From Gymnopus androsaceus JB14 (Eukaryota > Basidiomycota > Agaricomycetes > Agaricales > Omphalotaceae): 22,886 nucleotides of DNA. Made by a program: the position numbers and the translations under genes. Every line of letters begins with the position of its first letter. Position 1 is the first letter of the stretch. The stretch lies in NCBI GenBank assembly GCA_009733575.1, contig ML769834.1:15218-38103 (forward strand). The letters are read 5' to 3'. Shown in pieces: positions 1 to 10,150 of the stretch. The notes beneath the pieces were generated by a model that was not told the DNA's origin, made no database searches, and saw only the letters and a list, made by a program, of their open reading frames with translations.

Positions 1-1405
1 AGGGTGGAAGCTCGGCTCTCTGACCCGCATTGCGTGAACCTATTTGCTTTTACTTACCGTCTCGGCCTACGTATCTTCGTCGTCATTTCTCGCTAAATTG
101 CACGGTTCCACTGTATACGATGAGAGCTCGCTCAAACACTCCGTAACTAATGCTTGAGTCGATCCAATATAACTCAGTTGACATCCATTAAATCCGATCA
201 TTGAGTGGCGGCGGTCCGCGAAATCAATGGCAGTGACCTAATACTAATTTTCGTAAGCACCTAATCTTTAACCGTCGGGTTATACACCGTTTAGATTCTT
301 GGGCGTCGTTTCAACCGCACTCCTTTGCTGTGTAAACATCTCGTGCGACGTTGCTACCAAGCAACCCATGACGGAAGCTCATTGCGTCCTCAACGACGAC
401 TAGTAGACGATACAATCTTTCTCGTCGTTAATGCTATGACAACACGGGTAGGATCAGTCGAATGTACGTCAATACGATAATTTAACAGCCATAACAAGGC
501 CAACACGTAATCTAACCCGGTTGGTGGATACCTGTAGAATTTAGAGCTCGTGCTGTCAATGACTTTTCTGCTAACAGGGTGTGGGATGGGTTGTTGGAAT
601 CTTTTTGGATTACTGGTTTTGATTGGTGGATTTTTCCCTCAACGTGCCCGCTGAGCAACCTACAGACGATACCTCGTCCTCATGGTACCCATCAAACGCA
701 CGATCTAACTCGTCTCGTTGCGAATCCGGTTAACACTCACGAATTTACCGGCAACCGTTAAATTAAGCGTGCCTTACGAGAATTAGTCAATACTTAATCC
801 TTCTCATTGGGGGCGGATGAAATCAAGGCCCATTAAAGACGGTTGTGGCCCAAGTGCCCTTTTGTCCGTAGCTGTACTTCTTTACGCCGTCGCTAACCCT
901 CCCGATACGTCGTACTCGCAACCCATTTGGTCATTCCGAATACTTTCTTAACCACTGAATTACAGTTGGGTAACTCTTTAATTACTATCCAACGATGGTA
1001 CCAACAACGTGTAAAGCCATTTCAACACAGTTGAACACCGTCGGCACGTGACCGGAAACTCGACGATACATTCCGTATAATGCCAATCATACCTTTTGCC
1101 AACCGCATAGGCTAGGCGCCATATATTCACTACTTATTGTACCCCCATTAAGACAATAATTCACTTATTCTTAAATCTTCTGAGCTGGCATATATAGCTC
1201 AACATAGGGACGGGGGGGTAGCGCAGTTTGAGGTCTGCCACACCGACGGTACACCCTCAGAACATTGTCTATTAACTGAATTAGACAATTGCAAATACAT
1301 TAATTTTCAATCTACTATTCTAAGGTACTACTGTATAGTTATCTAGTGGGGTATACAAACCGTTAGCACAGGTTCATCAACAACCATTCACGGGTCTCGC
1401 GTCAG
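1..1405. other. No recognisable gene or repeat
   Basis: This stretch has moderate base composition with frequent short TAA, ACG and CGT words. It contains no open frame that looks like a protein: the longest, about 60 codons at 579-761, has no recognisable motif. I see no TIR pair, tRNA, tandem array or telomere repeat. Its texture differs from the AT-rich and transposon-rich DNA after 2400. It sits against a tract that looks corrupted, so the quality of this end of the contig is uncertain. Confidence 0.5.
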
Positions 1406-2207
1406 GCATCTGCATGGTGCTTTTCTTGTCAGGCGATCCTCGTGGGGTGGGTTGTGCCTCTCATTTCGTTAGGCGTGTCATCTGCATGGGTCTGGCGTTC
1501 GCAGGGCGACGTGGTGGTGGCCGGGGGGCGGGCGGGGGTGTGGCGGGGGGGTGAGTGGCGCAGCGAGGGGCGGCGGTGGGGGGGTCGGCGGGCGGTCGGG
1601 GCGGTATGGCGGGGCCTCGGAGGGGGGCCCGGGGGGACGGTGGGCCGGCGGGGGCCGGGGGGCGGGTGGGTCGGGGGGGGGGTCGTGGTTCTGCGTGTCG
1701 AGGGGGCGGGGGGGGGGGGGGGGGGGGCGGTCATCTGCAGAATGTGGTGGTGTTGGAGAAGTTAAGTCTCGTCAGCGGATGGCGGGGGGTCTCGCGCTGG
1801 CAGGCAGTGGGGGAGGCTTGGTTTCAGGGCGAGTTGGGGGGGGGGGGCGGGGGGGGGGGGGGCGGGGGCGGCTGCCGGGGGCGGGGGCGTGCGGGGCTGG
1901 GTGGGGGTGTGGGTGCGTCGTCAGGGGCGGGGGCGGTTATCGTCAGTGGTGTCGAGGCTATCCGGGCGTGGGGGTAGGTCTTCCGATTGGCATGGGGGCA
2001 GGTGGCTGTATTGGGTTGTGGGTTCTCGGCTCAGGCAGTCCGGGGCGGGTGGTCTCTCAGGTGGTGATCTGCCACGGTGGGTTGTTGCAGGCAGTGCGGG
2101 CGGGTGATCGTCATCAGGGGTAGTGCGTGCAAGTCTGGGGGGAGCGGGTCGCCTGGCAAGGCATGCCGGCGGGGTTGCTCTTCGAGCGATGCGGCAGCGG
2201 TCTCGCA
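1406..2207. repeat. G-rich tract, probably degraded or mis-called minisatellite
   Basis: The plus strand is very G-rich, with homopolymers of 20 G (1708-1727), 12 G (1836-1847) and 14 G (1849-1862). Long open frames exist in several phases on both strands, but they are Gly/Arg or Pro/Arg low-complexity artefacts of composition. Fragments such as TCAGGCATCTGCA (1402-1414), GTCATCTGCA, TGCCTCTCA and GTCTCGC are the same words that make up the clean 21-bp repeat beginning at 2208, spread out by extra G-rich bases. I infer that this is the leftward continuation of that array, either diverged or recorded with many sequencing errors. Real G-quadruplex potential is high if the bases are correct. Confidence 0.55.
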
Positions 2208-2354
2208 CAGGCATCCGCGGGTGCCTCTCAGGCATCTGCAGGTCTTTCTCAGGCATCCGCGGGTGTCTCTCAGGCATCTGCAGGTCTTTTTCAGGCATCC
2301 GCGGGTGCCTCTCAGGCATCTGCAGGTCTTTTTCAGGCATCCGCGGGTGTCTCT
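2208..2354. repeat. 21-bp minisatellite, seven units
   Basis: Seven consecutive 21-bp units begin at 2208, 2229, 2250, 2271, 2292, 2313 and 2334. Two unit types alternate, giving a 42-bp higher-order period: type 1 starts CAGGCATCCGCGGGTG and type 2 starts CAGGCATCTGCAGGTC. A partial unit (CAGGTGCCCCTCA) follows at 2355. Because 21 is a multiple of three, the array stays open in several frames and would read as Gln-Ala-Ser-Ala-Gly repeats. There is no supporting gene structure, so I treat it as non-coding. Confidence 0.9.
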
Positions 2355-2741
2355 CAGGTGCCCCTCAAAATGGGTTGAGGGCAGCAATGTCACTCTCAGA
2401 TTGTTTTTTTCCGTAACTTTAGTAAACTGAGAGCATGCAAGGGACTTGTGAAACTCTTTTATACAAACTGGGTCAGCTTAGGATTCGGGGGGTTTCTTTA
2501 GGCACTCTGGGAGAGCCTGTGGTACCCAGGCATCCTAGGTGTCCTAGTCACCCTGTGGGTACCTCAGTGCAACCTATATGTTCCTGGGCACTAGGGAATT
2601 TTTCCAGATGTTGTTGCTTTGAACAACAAGCACAAGCTAAGCACTGGCTTAGCACCTACGGATTGCATTTCTGGATATTGTCCAACATCCATTTCAATGA
2701 CAACAAAGTATCTTAAATTAGTTTTCTTCATTGAGGAGACA
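2355..2741. other. Intergenic DNA, no gene seen
   Basis: There is no recognisable gene here. The 2486-2610 part is rich in CCTAGG/CCCAGG words. Read on the minus strand from 2610 it begins CATCTGGAAAAAT, close to the start (CATCAGGAAAAAT) of the palindromic element at 9839. A matching opposite end was not found, so a truncated relative is possible but unproven. Confidence 0.4.
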
Positions 2742-2743
2742 TA

Positions 2744-3477
2744 CAGTGACGGCAAGTATTGATGCGCACCCCCAAATCGGGAAGGTGGGCGCTAAACCGC
2801 TCTAAACGCGTCGTCGTTGCGTTGACTAGCGAGCAGCGCTGCACAAAGTAGATTTTATGTATTCTAACATACATATTACAGTATAGAATGTTTTGAAGTA
2901 CTCATATCCCAAAAAGAATGACTAGAAAGTTTGAGATTATACCAACAACAGCACTAACATTATCAGAACTTGTGGATGTTGTTGAGGGAAGAATTGAAGG
3001 AGTGATGTGCTTTAAAGTTATGCAGGCAGCAAGGAAGGTTGGGTAGTAGTCCTAGGGATAATGAGCAGTGAGATTGGACCACAGAAGCAGCAAGACTGAA
3101 GGCATACCTGACAAGGAGAGCTGTTCTTGCTTTTCAGCACAACATTCTACCCCAGATAGCTTCTCTCTGACATATCCTATCATTCTAAAGCTCATTTGCC
3201 TCTTTTCCTTGGTCTAAAAAGCCCTCGTTCCTGCCAGGCCCAATATCAAGCTCTAAGAGTTTTTCGGGGCGTTGTCGGCTAAAAATGTCATAAAATGGTC
3301 GGAATTTTTGCGCAAGCAGTGGTAAGAGGCGGTCTCAGTTACATGGTACATTTTTTTTGGAAATTTAGAGGGTAGGTTTGCGAGCTGCTTGCTACTCAAC
3401 GCAACAACGATGATTTTTGAGCAGTTTAGCGCCCACCTTCCCAATTTGGGGGTGCGCATCAATACTTGCTGTCACTG
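2744..3477. mobile_element. Non-autonomous Tc1/mariner-like TIR element (family A, copy 1)
   Basis: This 734-bp element is flanked by TA at 2742-2743 and 3478-3479. The left end reads CAGTGACGGCAAGTATTGAT and the right end, reverse-complemented, reads CAGTGACAGCAAGTATTGAT. The inverted similarity continues for about 95 bp through the block GGGAAGGTGGGCGCTAAA with few mismatches. TA duplication and a CAGT-type end fit the Tc1/mariner superfamily. The interior has no intact transposase frame. A short open stretch from about 2919 (Thr-Arg-Lys, then Leu-Val-Asp-Val-Val-Glu) might be a relic of a helix-turn-helix region, but that is weak. The core is clearly homologous to 6469-7176, including the shared words AACTTGTGGATG and GTGAGATTGGACCAC. 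Confidence 0.9.
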
Positions 3478-3479
3478 TA

Positions 3480-4709
3480 TATAGGGTATATTAACCCGTC
3501 TCCATGCATTATAATTGCATCAGTCCAAATTTATATTTTAAGTATAGCAATGCATTTCATGGCTTGTAGTCAGGCCATGTGGACTACTGATACACTCAAT
3601 GGACATCATTACATATATATCCTTCAATGTATCTAATTTTTAGAAGCAAATAAAATGTATATAAGGTAGTCATAATGGCGGGAGGCGGGGAGAGTGGGCA
3701 GGGACTCGGTGGGATCAATGTGCACACATTGTTCCATTGGTGACAAGGTGCCAAGTACTTACTACCTGTACTTAATATACTGTAGTACCGCCAGAGGTGT
3801 TGGAATTTATAGAAAATCTATTTTAACCACATTACAACATACTTACAATTTTCTGATATCACAGAAATATCTGCGCATATATTTACATAGTATCCACTTA
3901 CTATATGTGATACTTATGACATATGCATTTTGTAGGTATAAATACTACTTGTAGATACACATGTATGGTACTCGTTTGCCTCCGGGCCCAAGAGAGGTCA
4001 AACTTTCAATAAATCTGTTGCAGCTCTTTTTATTTCCAATAAGAGGTGTGTGATCTTGGTAGTAACAAGAAACTACCCCAAGAGTTCCTATCAAACCAAA
4101 GTCCAAGAATATTTATTCAGCTTTTATTGCACTACTGTGATGTAGCAAAACTGCATTACACCACCAATAACTAATACCCCCACATTTGGTTTATACTATT
4201 ATCTGCGTTCACTGGGATTATGAGGTGACTAAATGTATCATCATCCTTGCCCTTTCTTGATGGGATTGCAATTTTAAATCACCTCATATGGCCAGTAAGC
4301 CAATGTAGTAGCCTAAGTAATGGGGGGGGGGGTATTGGCATAAGAGATTGCTATGAAGATCTGCTATCTCACAGTAGCATAATAAAAGCTGGATAATTCC
4401 AGCAGACTTTATGATGCAAGATACTTTGGACCTACGGAAATTACTTACTGAGATTACACGTGCTGGCACTCCCCACCTATACGTCATCACTCCTGCCTCC
4501 TGTCCGCTGCTCCCAGACTGTATTCCTATGCAATACAGATGCAAACCCAGGAGAGAAAGATGCCCAGAAGTGAAATTTTTTATATTTAAGCCATGTAGAA
4601 TACATTTTAGGATGCAGTTCTTTTTATACAACATCTATGGCAGTTCATGAATGTTATTGTAATAGCTTGGATGTATAAAATCCTTCATAATATGATCATA
4701 GATGAACAC
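3480..4709. other. AT-rich intergenic DNA, no gene seen
   Basis: There is no coding frame with recognisable motifs and no TIR pair that I could find. A G run of 11 lies at 4322-4332. A small inverted pair (GAGGTGA near 4221 and TCACCTC near 4279) could form a weak hairpin. It probably consists of old transposon remnants, but nothing proves this. Confidence 0.4.
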
Positions 4710-4711
4710 TA

Positions 4712-5953
4712 CTATTGGGTGCCCAGTAGTGGGCCACCTAAGTATGTTTTGAGTTATTCCATGACACAGTTTGGCTGCCTTCATGCATTATGGTGTCAAG
4801 ATTGTGTGCACACATTCTATGAAGAAACTGAGCATAATTTTGAAGGGATTGGAGGTGAACTTGATCCGATATAAATATTTTATGGCAGTGGGTCCAAAAC
4901 AGGGTAATAACCGGGAACTGGGCCATTTGTCCAAAACATGCCTGCAATGCATCGTCTCAATGTTGGCATCAACTATGAGGCTCAGAAAGGCTTGTTACAT
5001 GCTCAATCAACCTTAAATATAAGTTTATTGCTATAGTAAGTCTATCTGAGACCAAATTACATTAAAAATACCCCAAAAGTTGACAATGAGCTTGGATGAC
5101 TGGGAATGGCAAGCGATGATGATATTCAAGGTAGATGTTGGCAAGGAGGTATTATTAAATGTCAGGGAGTCATCTAGAGCCTTGAAAGACTGCCCAGAGT
5201 ATGTAAATGCACAACAGTTAGGATGTAGTAGGGGGCGAGAATACGAGAAGGTCATGATGTACTGTCCATGTGTGGTTGGGCAATGAAGCAGAAGCCTAGA
5301 ATCAGTGCTAAATAGTAAGGGCAGCACAGTGGCAACACACCAGTATCCCAGACTCAAACTGTGACTGCTACAGCTTTGGATATTTGATGTTACGCAAGAG
5401 TGGAAAATTTCAGTTGAGATCAACAACAAACACGATCCTGAAGAGACAAAAAAAATTAGAAAGATTATTCCATCCACCAGAAGCCTTAAGGGACATACTG
5501 TATTGTCTAGCCCAAGTTTGGTGGGATCCATGTGTGCCATTGAGGAGATATGGGGAGCAGCCTTGGGCACAGATCACAATTTGCAACCCAAAAGTTAGGG
5601 CATACATTTTGATGAAATTTCACATTAAGCTTGACAGGAATGATTCATTTTGTCCTAAATGGCCTAAGGAAGCATTATAAATGCAAGAGAATGAACAATG
5701 TTTGATACAACTTGAATTATTTGAAAGGATCACTTGAGAAATTAAGAAAATCCCACGATTACACCAGGTCCTGCCAGCAATTGATCTGTTGCTCCGCTTC
5801 TGGCTGTCCTCTCGCTGCCAACTGATGTTCAGAGGATGGTCTGAGGCTGCTCTACATGATGTATACCACAACTTTTATGTTCAATGTGTTTTGCAGTCTG
5901 TAGCTGCATGATGGCCCACTACCCAGTCTGGCCCGCTACTAGGCAGGCAATAG
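4712..5953. mobile_element. Non-autonomous TA-flanked TIR element, 1242 bp
   Basis: The left end reads CTATTGGGTGCCCAGTAGTG and the right end, reverse-complemented, reads CTATTGCCTGCCTAGTAGCG. Both continue into GGGCCA, giving 25 bp with 4 mismatches. TA lies directly outside both ends (4710-4711 and 5954-5955). The right end repeats a GGTAGTGGGCCA motif about 17 bp further inside. Internal open frames (for example 5384-5680 plus and 5031-5570 minus) have no recognisable domain, so I call the element non-autonomous. The end sequences differ from the family at 2744, so this is a separate family with the same target preference. Confidence 0.75.
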
Positions 5954-6383
5954 TATGCCAAAAATGCAATTTTCTCAGTTTTTTAAATGTTGTGAATTGT
6001 ACCATGAAATATGTAGTATTTTTTGACATACAATACATTCAAATTACTCTATGAGCATGCTTAGCCATGATGCAAACAATCCCAAAGGGATGCACTTTTG
6101 TAGTGGCCCAATTAACCTAAACTTTTGCTTCTGGGTTTTTAGCAGTTTTTGACAGCAAAAGGAAAATCAATTTATGATGCTTTTGGATGGCCATCAAAAA
6201 ATCTGATAAAATCAGATCATATTCCGTGCATATTATACAACCCATATAAAAAAAAGAATGAAGAGAAACCATACAGAACTGCTCTGAATATATTATTTTC
6301 TGAGAATTTTTTGCTTCTGGGTTTGCTTCTGTATCTCACATTATTTATCAAGAATTTCATAATAGATAAAAATCTCATTCTTA

Positions 6384-7262
6384 CAGCACTTTTCATCGGT
6401 CTGCGGAATACAAAAATAAATAAAAATTGAGCACCTACCTCGGCATCAGCAGCCAGGAGGCTTGTGGCCAAAACTGATGGGCCTCCTAATTGGGAAGGTG
6501 GGCGCTAAAATATTGAAAAATCGTTGTCGCTGAGAGAAATTGCAAGCAGCAATGCATGAAGTAGATTCTATATATTCTAAAGTACATGGTCTGGTTTAGA
6601 ATGGTCCAGAGTGCCTGTATCCCAGAAAGACCAACCAGAAAGCTCAAAAATAGAGTAACAACAACAATTACATTTCCAAAACTTGTGGATGCTTGCTGAA
6701 GGAAGATTTGAGTGGGTTATGTCCTTTGAAGGCATGTAGACAGCATAGAAGATCATACAGTAATCCTAGTGATAATGGAAAGTGAGATTGGACCACTAGA
6801 ACATCAAGACTGCATGCATACCTGACACCCTGAGCTTTTCTTGCTCTTCAGCACAATATCACGCTGCAAATAGCTTCTCCCTGGTATATCCTATCATTCT
6901 AAAGGTCACCCGGCTCTTTCCCTTGGTCCAAAAAGTCCTTATTTTTGCCAGTTGCAATGTCAAGCTCTCAGAGTTTTTTGGGGGCGTTGTCATTGAAAAA
7001 TGCGATAAAATGGTTGGAATTTCAGTGATACCAGTATTAAGGGGTGGTCCAAGTCACATAATGTAGTTTCTATGCTTTTGAGGTTAGTTGTTGAGCTGCT
7101 CGCTATCCAACGCAATGACAACAATTTTTCAGTGTTTTAGCGCCCACCTTCCCGATTTGGGGCTACATCAGTTTTGTACTATGAGCTGCCTGGCCGCTGA
7201 TGCCGAGGTAGGCACTCAATTTATTTTTATTTTTGTATTCCGCAGACTGATGAAAAGCGCTG
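6384..7262. mobile_element. Composite TIR element: outer palindromic unit with an inner element
   Basis: The outer ends read CAGCACTTTTCATCGGTCTG at left and CAGCGCTTTTCATCAGTCTG (reverse complement) at right, with TA directly outside (6382-6383 and 7263-7264). The outer arms run about 85 bp, to 6468 at left and from 7177 at right, and include GCGGAATACAAAAATAAA and CCTACCTCGGCATCAGC. Between them lies a 708-bp unit (6469-7176) with its own inverted ends. Without the inner unit, the outer arms would nearly meet as a palindromic MITE of about 171 bp. No intact transposase frame is present. Confidence 0.8.
6469..7176. mobile_element. Family A element, copy 2, nested in the outer palindrome
   Basis: This unit has inverted ends beginning CAAAACTGATG, then the block GGGAAGGTGGGCGCTAAAA, and a core colinear with 2744-3477. 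Shared words include AACTTGTGGATG, GTGAGATTGGACCA, CTATCATTCTAAAG and TTTAGCGCCCACCTTCCC. TA is present at the right junction (7177-7178), but the left junction reads GC (6467-6468), so one copy of the duplication has decayed or the boundary is a few bases off. Compared with copy 1, the terminal 12 or so bases are missing or replaced. It is non-coding with several stops. Confidence 0.7.
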
Positions 7263-7835
7263 TAAGGTAACAATATTGTTAAATAAAATGTTATAAAGCT
7301 ATAAACAAAAGCACAAGTTCAAGCCATACTTTGGGCAGACTTGAAAATCAAGGTTGGAACCAGCAAGCGGTCCCGGTGAACCTCTAGCTTTGTCTCCTTC
7401 AGTTGCGCAGGTGCCAGGTACTTGGTTTATAAGATTCAGGGCACTTGACCAGCGAGTTGTTGAGGGTGAATGAGAAGGAACCCGAGTCGGGCAGAAAAGT
7501 ACGTTTTGCTGCAAGCTGTATTAGATTTGTAATGGATATTCAGAATTTTAAGGACAAGTTGGATAATTTGGCGTTTTACCACGAATTGTAACAGATTCCG
7601 ACGCTCTGCCCTTGACATCAACATCTGCACCACAAATCTTTGAAACAACTCGACTGATATCACTGATCAGGCGGATTACACCAGTATCAACAGGGTTTGT
7701 GTGCATCTGTGTTCATTTTGTCCCTCCCCTCCTCCCTGGTCGGTCAATGTCCTTGCTCTTTTCCCTCTTGTCCTGTTTCCATCTCTCTCCCCCCTAGTCC
7801 TCCCTCCCGTACTCCCTCTGCCTACGTCTGTTCAT

Positions 7836-7967
7836 ATGGAAACCTCCAACTCAGTGGCTCCAAGATTAGAACAAATGCAGACACATGATTCGAATTTGGA
7901 TACCCCGTCAAAAGCTTTCACCATAGTAACTCTGGTCTCTCTGCTCTCTGCTCTATTGTCAAGCTGA
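7836..7967 (+). CDS. Possible short ORF with hydrophobic C-terminus
   Basis: This frame of 43 codons begins with ATG after a 100-bp pyrimidine-rich leader of the sort often seen before fungal start codons. The first 25 residues are polar (METSNSVAPRLEQMQTHDSN), and the last 17 or so are hydrophobic (FTIVTLVSLLSALLSS). It could be a tail-anchored micropeptide, the 5' remnant of a membrane-transporter gene, or chance. I see no TATA box at a convincing distance and do not recognise a homologue. Confidence 0.2.
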   Translation: METSNSVAPRLEQMQTHDSNLDTPSKAFTIVTLVSLLSALLSS

Positions 7968-7976
7968 GCTTCACGC

Positions 7977-8147
7977 GGAAGATTTTTCATTGACGTCGGG
8001 TTAAAACTGTCTCCGGTGGCCTAGAAATAATATAATATTGTGAGTTTATTGACTCTTGAGTCTCTTGTCCGCAAAAAGTCTCACCTAGACGCCCACAATG
8101 TGGGAGGCTTTTCATGGACGTTGGGTTAAGTGTATGCCCAGTGGTGG
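7977..8147. repeat. Diverged direct repeat pair
   Basis: The block at 7977-8019 (core TTTTTCATTGACGTCGGGTT) recurs at 8103-8147 (core CTTTTCATGGACGTTGGGTT), 126 bp downstream, with both copies ending in a GGTGG motif. Similarity is roughly 75 percent by eye. The spacer contains a small hairpin (CCCACAATGTGGG). The origin is unknown: a local duplication, or two copies of a small dispersed repeat. Confidence 0.5.
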
Positions 8148-9012
8148 ACACTGAAGATAGACAGAATGTTTCCAAGAGTGAGTGTAGAGCAGCCTACTAG
8201 CCTTGTGGATGATTTCATCAATCCAGTTACTTTGAGTCTGTACCAGAGAGGTTTTGCCAAGAGAAAACCAGAGACACCTGTCAATAAATTCAATGCATAC
8301 TACTAGAACATCTTGGAGCAACCTCCGAAGTCATCGAGGAGAATAGGTATGGGAGATATTCAATATTGAACTGCAGAGAACAAAAGTCTCTACTCTAGAC
8401 TCTCTCGGAGGCTGCACTCTTCAAAGTGAAATGTCACCAGTCTATCAAGTGCCACTGAAATGGCATACGTAGTACTGGGAATGTCAGTCCAAGACACTAC
8501 CGACTTGCATTGTCCAAACGGGGACCCAGCAGTACCAGAGGTGTGTTGCAGTGCTTTGCAATTACACAGGGCAATCATGAACTACCAATGCAGGCCTTTG
8601 AAACATAGCATGCAATTTCTTCCCATTTTGGATATTCATTTGTTTTGCTTTTCTGGTTTCACCTGCAGTAATGGGTGCTTCAACTTCGAGCTTCTTCGCC
8701 ATGTAATCAGTATTAAAACTTTTCTTATCAGTATCAAGTGCTTGCTACTATGATAGGAGCACTTCAAGATTTTTCAATGTTCAAAGGCTGCTACCAGATT
8801 TCTCTGTTGTTCTCCATGTCAGAATTAATTAATTAACAAAGTTCAGATACAGTCCTTTGACTTCAATCCCTGCACCGCTTCAACATCTGAAAGTTCCTGG
8901 CTTACTGATTAGACTTCCCATACATGTTAAGCAAACAGATGCTTAGCGTTCAAAGATCCGTGCAGACAGTGGGCACTACAGCGTCTTGCAATAATTGAAC
9001 AACTCAGAGAGC

Positions 9013-9020
9013 TATAAAAG
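9013..9020 (+). promoter_or_regulatory. TATA box of the interrupted secreted-protein gene
   Basis: TATAAAAG lies 53 bp upstream of the ATG at 9073, with a purine-rich leader between them. This is the usual arrangement in highly expressed fungal genes. The promoter looks intact although the gene it serves is broken. Confidence 0.65.
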
Positions 9021-9901
9021 CAGCCCCGAGAGAAAGCAGCAAGAACATCCACAGGATAATATCCCACTCACAATGTTCTCATTATCACATCTTTTATCTT
9101 TTGCTTGCCTTTTGATCTCTCTTGCAGGTAAGCTCTCTCCGCAGAGTTGCTTCATCACCGTTGTCTCATTCACGTTGCATTTACAGAATCTGCCTTCATT
9201 CCTGCATTTCAGGGCACTCCCGCCACCTCCAGTAACCCGCCTGACCTCAACAGGACCACCACGGACACCTCTAATATCGTTTCAACTGCTCAGCAAGTCG
9301 ACCGGAAGTCTGGAGCAAGTTCAGATGCTCCGCCAGACCAACCAGCCACCAACACCACTATTACTGCTATCAATGGGGATCTAGTCAACCAGACAATTCT
9401 GACCACTACGTCCTCTCGCCATGGTCTGTACGAGATTTCCCGCCAGAACAATAACTATGAACAGTTCTTTGGGGGAACAGGAACAGGACCCAATGACCGC
9501 GATGCATCAATTGAAGGCACTGTGTACTTGACTTACACCGTTTTCAGCAATGCCACATATGATGTCGATGACTGTCTTGATTACTGTGACAGTGTAGCAG
9601 GTTGTGGTCAGTAGTTCAACATCCTAATTCTCAGTATGAAACTGAAATGGTTTCACAGTTTTCGCCAACTTGTACTACAAATTTGAGAATCTTTTATTGG
9701 ATTTGGTCTTCTCTCAAGGATCCAACTTGAAATGTGCTGTTTACGCCGACGTTCATAGTGCCGTTGAGAAAACCAACTTTGGAGGTCAACAGCTCTATCC
9801 AGCTCCCGCTCCCCTCAACTATATCCAACAGAGCAGTGCATCAGGAAAAATGGTCTGGGCCCAGGATGACCCCAGGTCACTTAGGCAGCCTAGGCCACCT
9901 A

Positions 9902-10148
9902 GGAATAATGCAAAAACTTTGGACACCTCAGGTATCTTAGGCCTCCTAGGCCTCCTAGGCCTCCTAAGCCTCCTAAGCCTCCTAGGCATTTTGGGGGCCA
10001 TCCTGGGCTATCCTGAGGTGTCCTGAGGTGTTCTGGGGGAACCTGAGGCAACCTAAGGATACCCTCAGAATTCTTAGGAGGCTTAGGAGGCTTAGGAGGC
10101 CTAGGAGGCCTAGGATACCTGAGGTGTCCAAAGTTTTTGCATTATTCC
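9902..10148. mobile_element. 247-bp MITE with CCTCCTAGG tandem arms
   Basis: The ends are GGAATAATGCAAAAACTTTG at left and its exact reverse complement at right. The inverted arms are about 80 bp and carry tandem 9-bp CCTCCTAGG/CCTCCTAAG units; the left arm has one unit more than the right. TA lies outside both ends (9900-9901 and 10149-10150). It sits at the central TA of the 63-bp-arm palindrome. It carries no gene; open frames across it are low-complexity Leu/Gly or Arg repeats. Confidence 0.85.
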
Positions 10149-10150
10149 TA

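Larger units (their letters stand above)
7263..9012. other. Mostly unexplained DNA with weak coding hints
   Basis: No confident gene is present. A CT-rich tract (7720-7825) precedes a 43-codon frame at 7836-7967. A minus-strand frame around 7541-7702 has protein-like composition (for example Ile-Arg-Leu-Ile-Ser-Asp-Ile-Ser-Arg-Val-Val) and could be an exon relic, but I recognise no family. A diverged direct repeat occupies 7977-8019 and 8103-8147. The plus-strand frame at 8460-8753 has no recognisable motif. Confidence 0.4.

Noticed and set aside
1429..2123. Long open frames on both strands (Gly/Arg-rich or Pro/Arg-rich)
   Set aside because: They exist only because the tract is almost pure G on one strand; there is no codon structure, promoter or motif.
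2127..2378. 83-codon frame with Gln-Ala-Ser-Ala-Gly repeats
   Set aside because: It is a by-product of the 21-bp minisatellite; several overlapping frames are equally open.
2486..2610. Truncated relative of the palindromic element at 9839
   Set aside because: Only the outer 13 or so bases resemble it (CATCTGGAAAAAT) and no second end or target duplication is visible.
2919..3050. Possible transposase helix-turn-helix relic in family A copy 1
   Set aside because: Only a few residues resemble such a domain, and copy 2 has stops at the same place; too weak to call.
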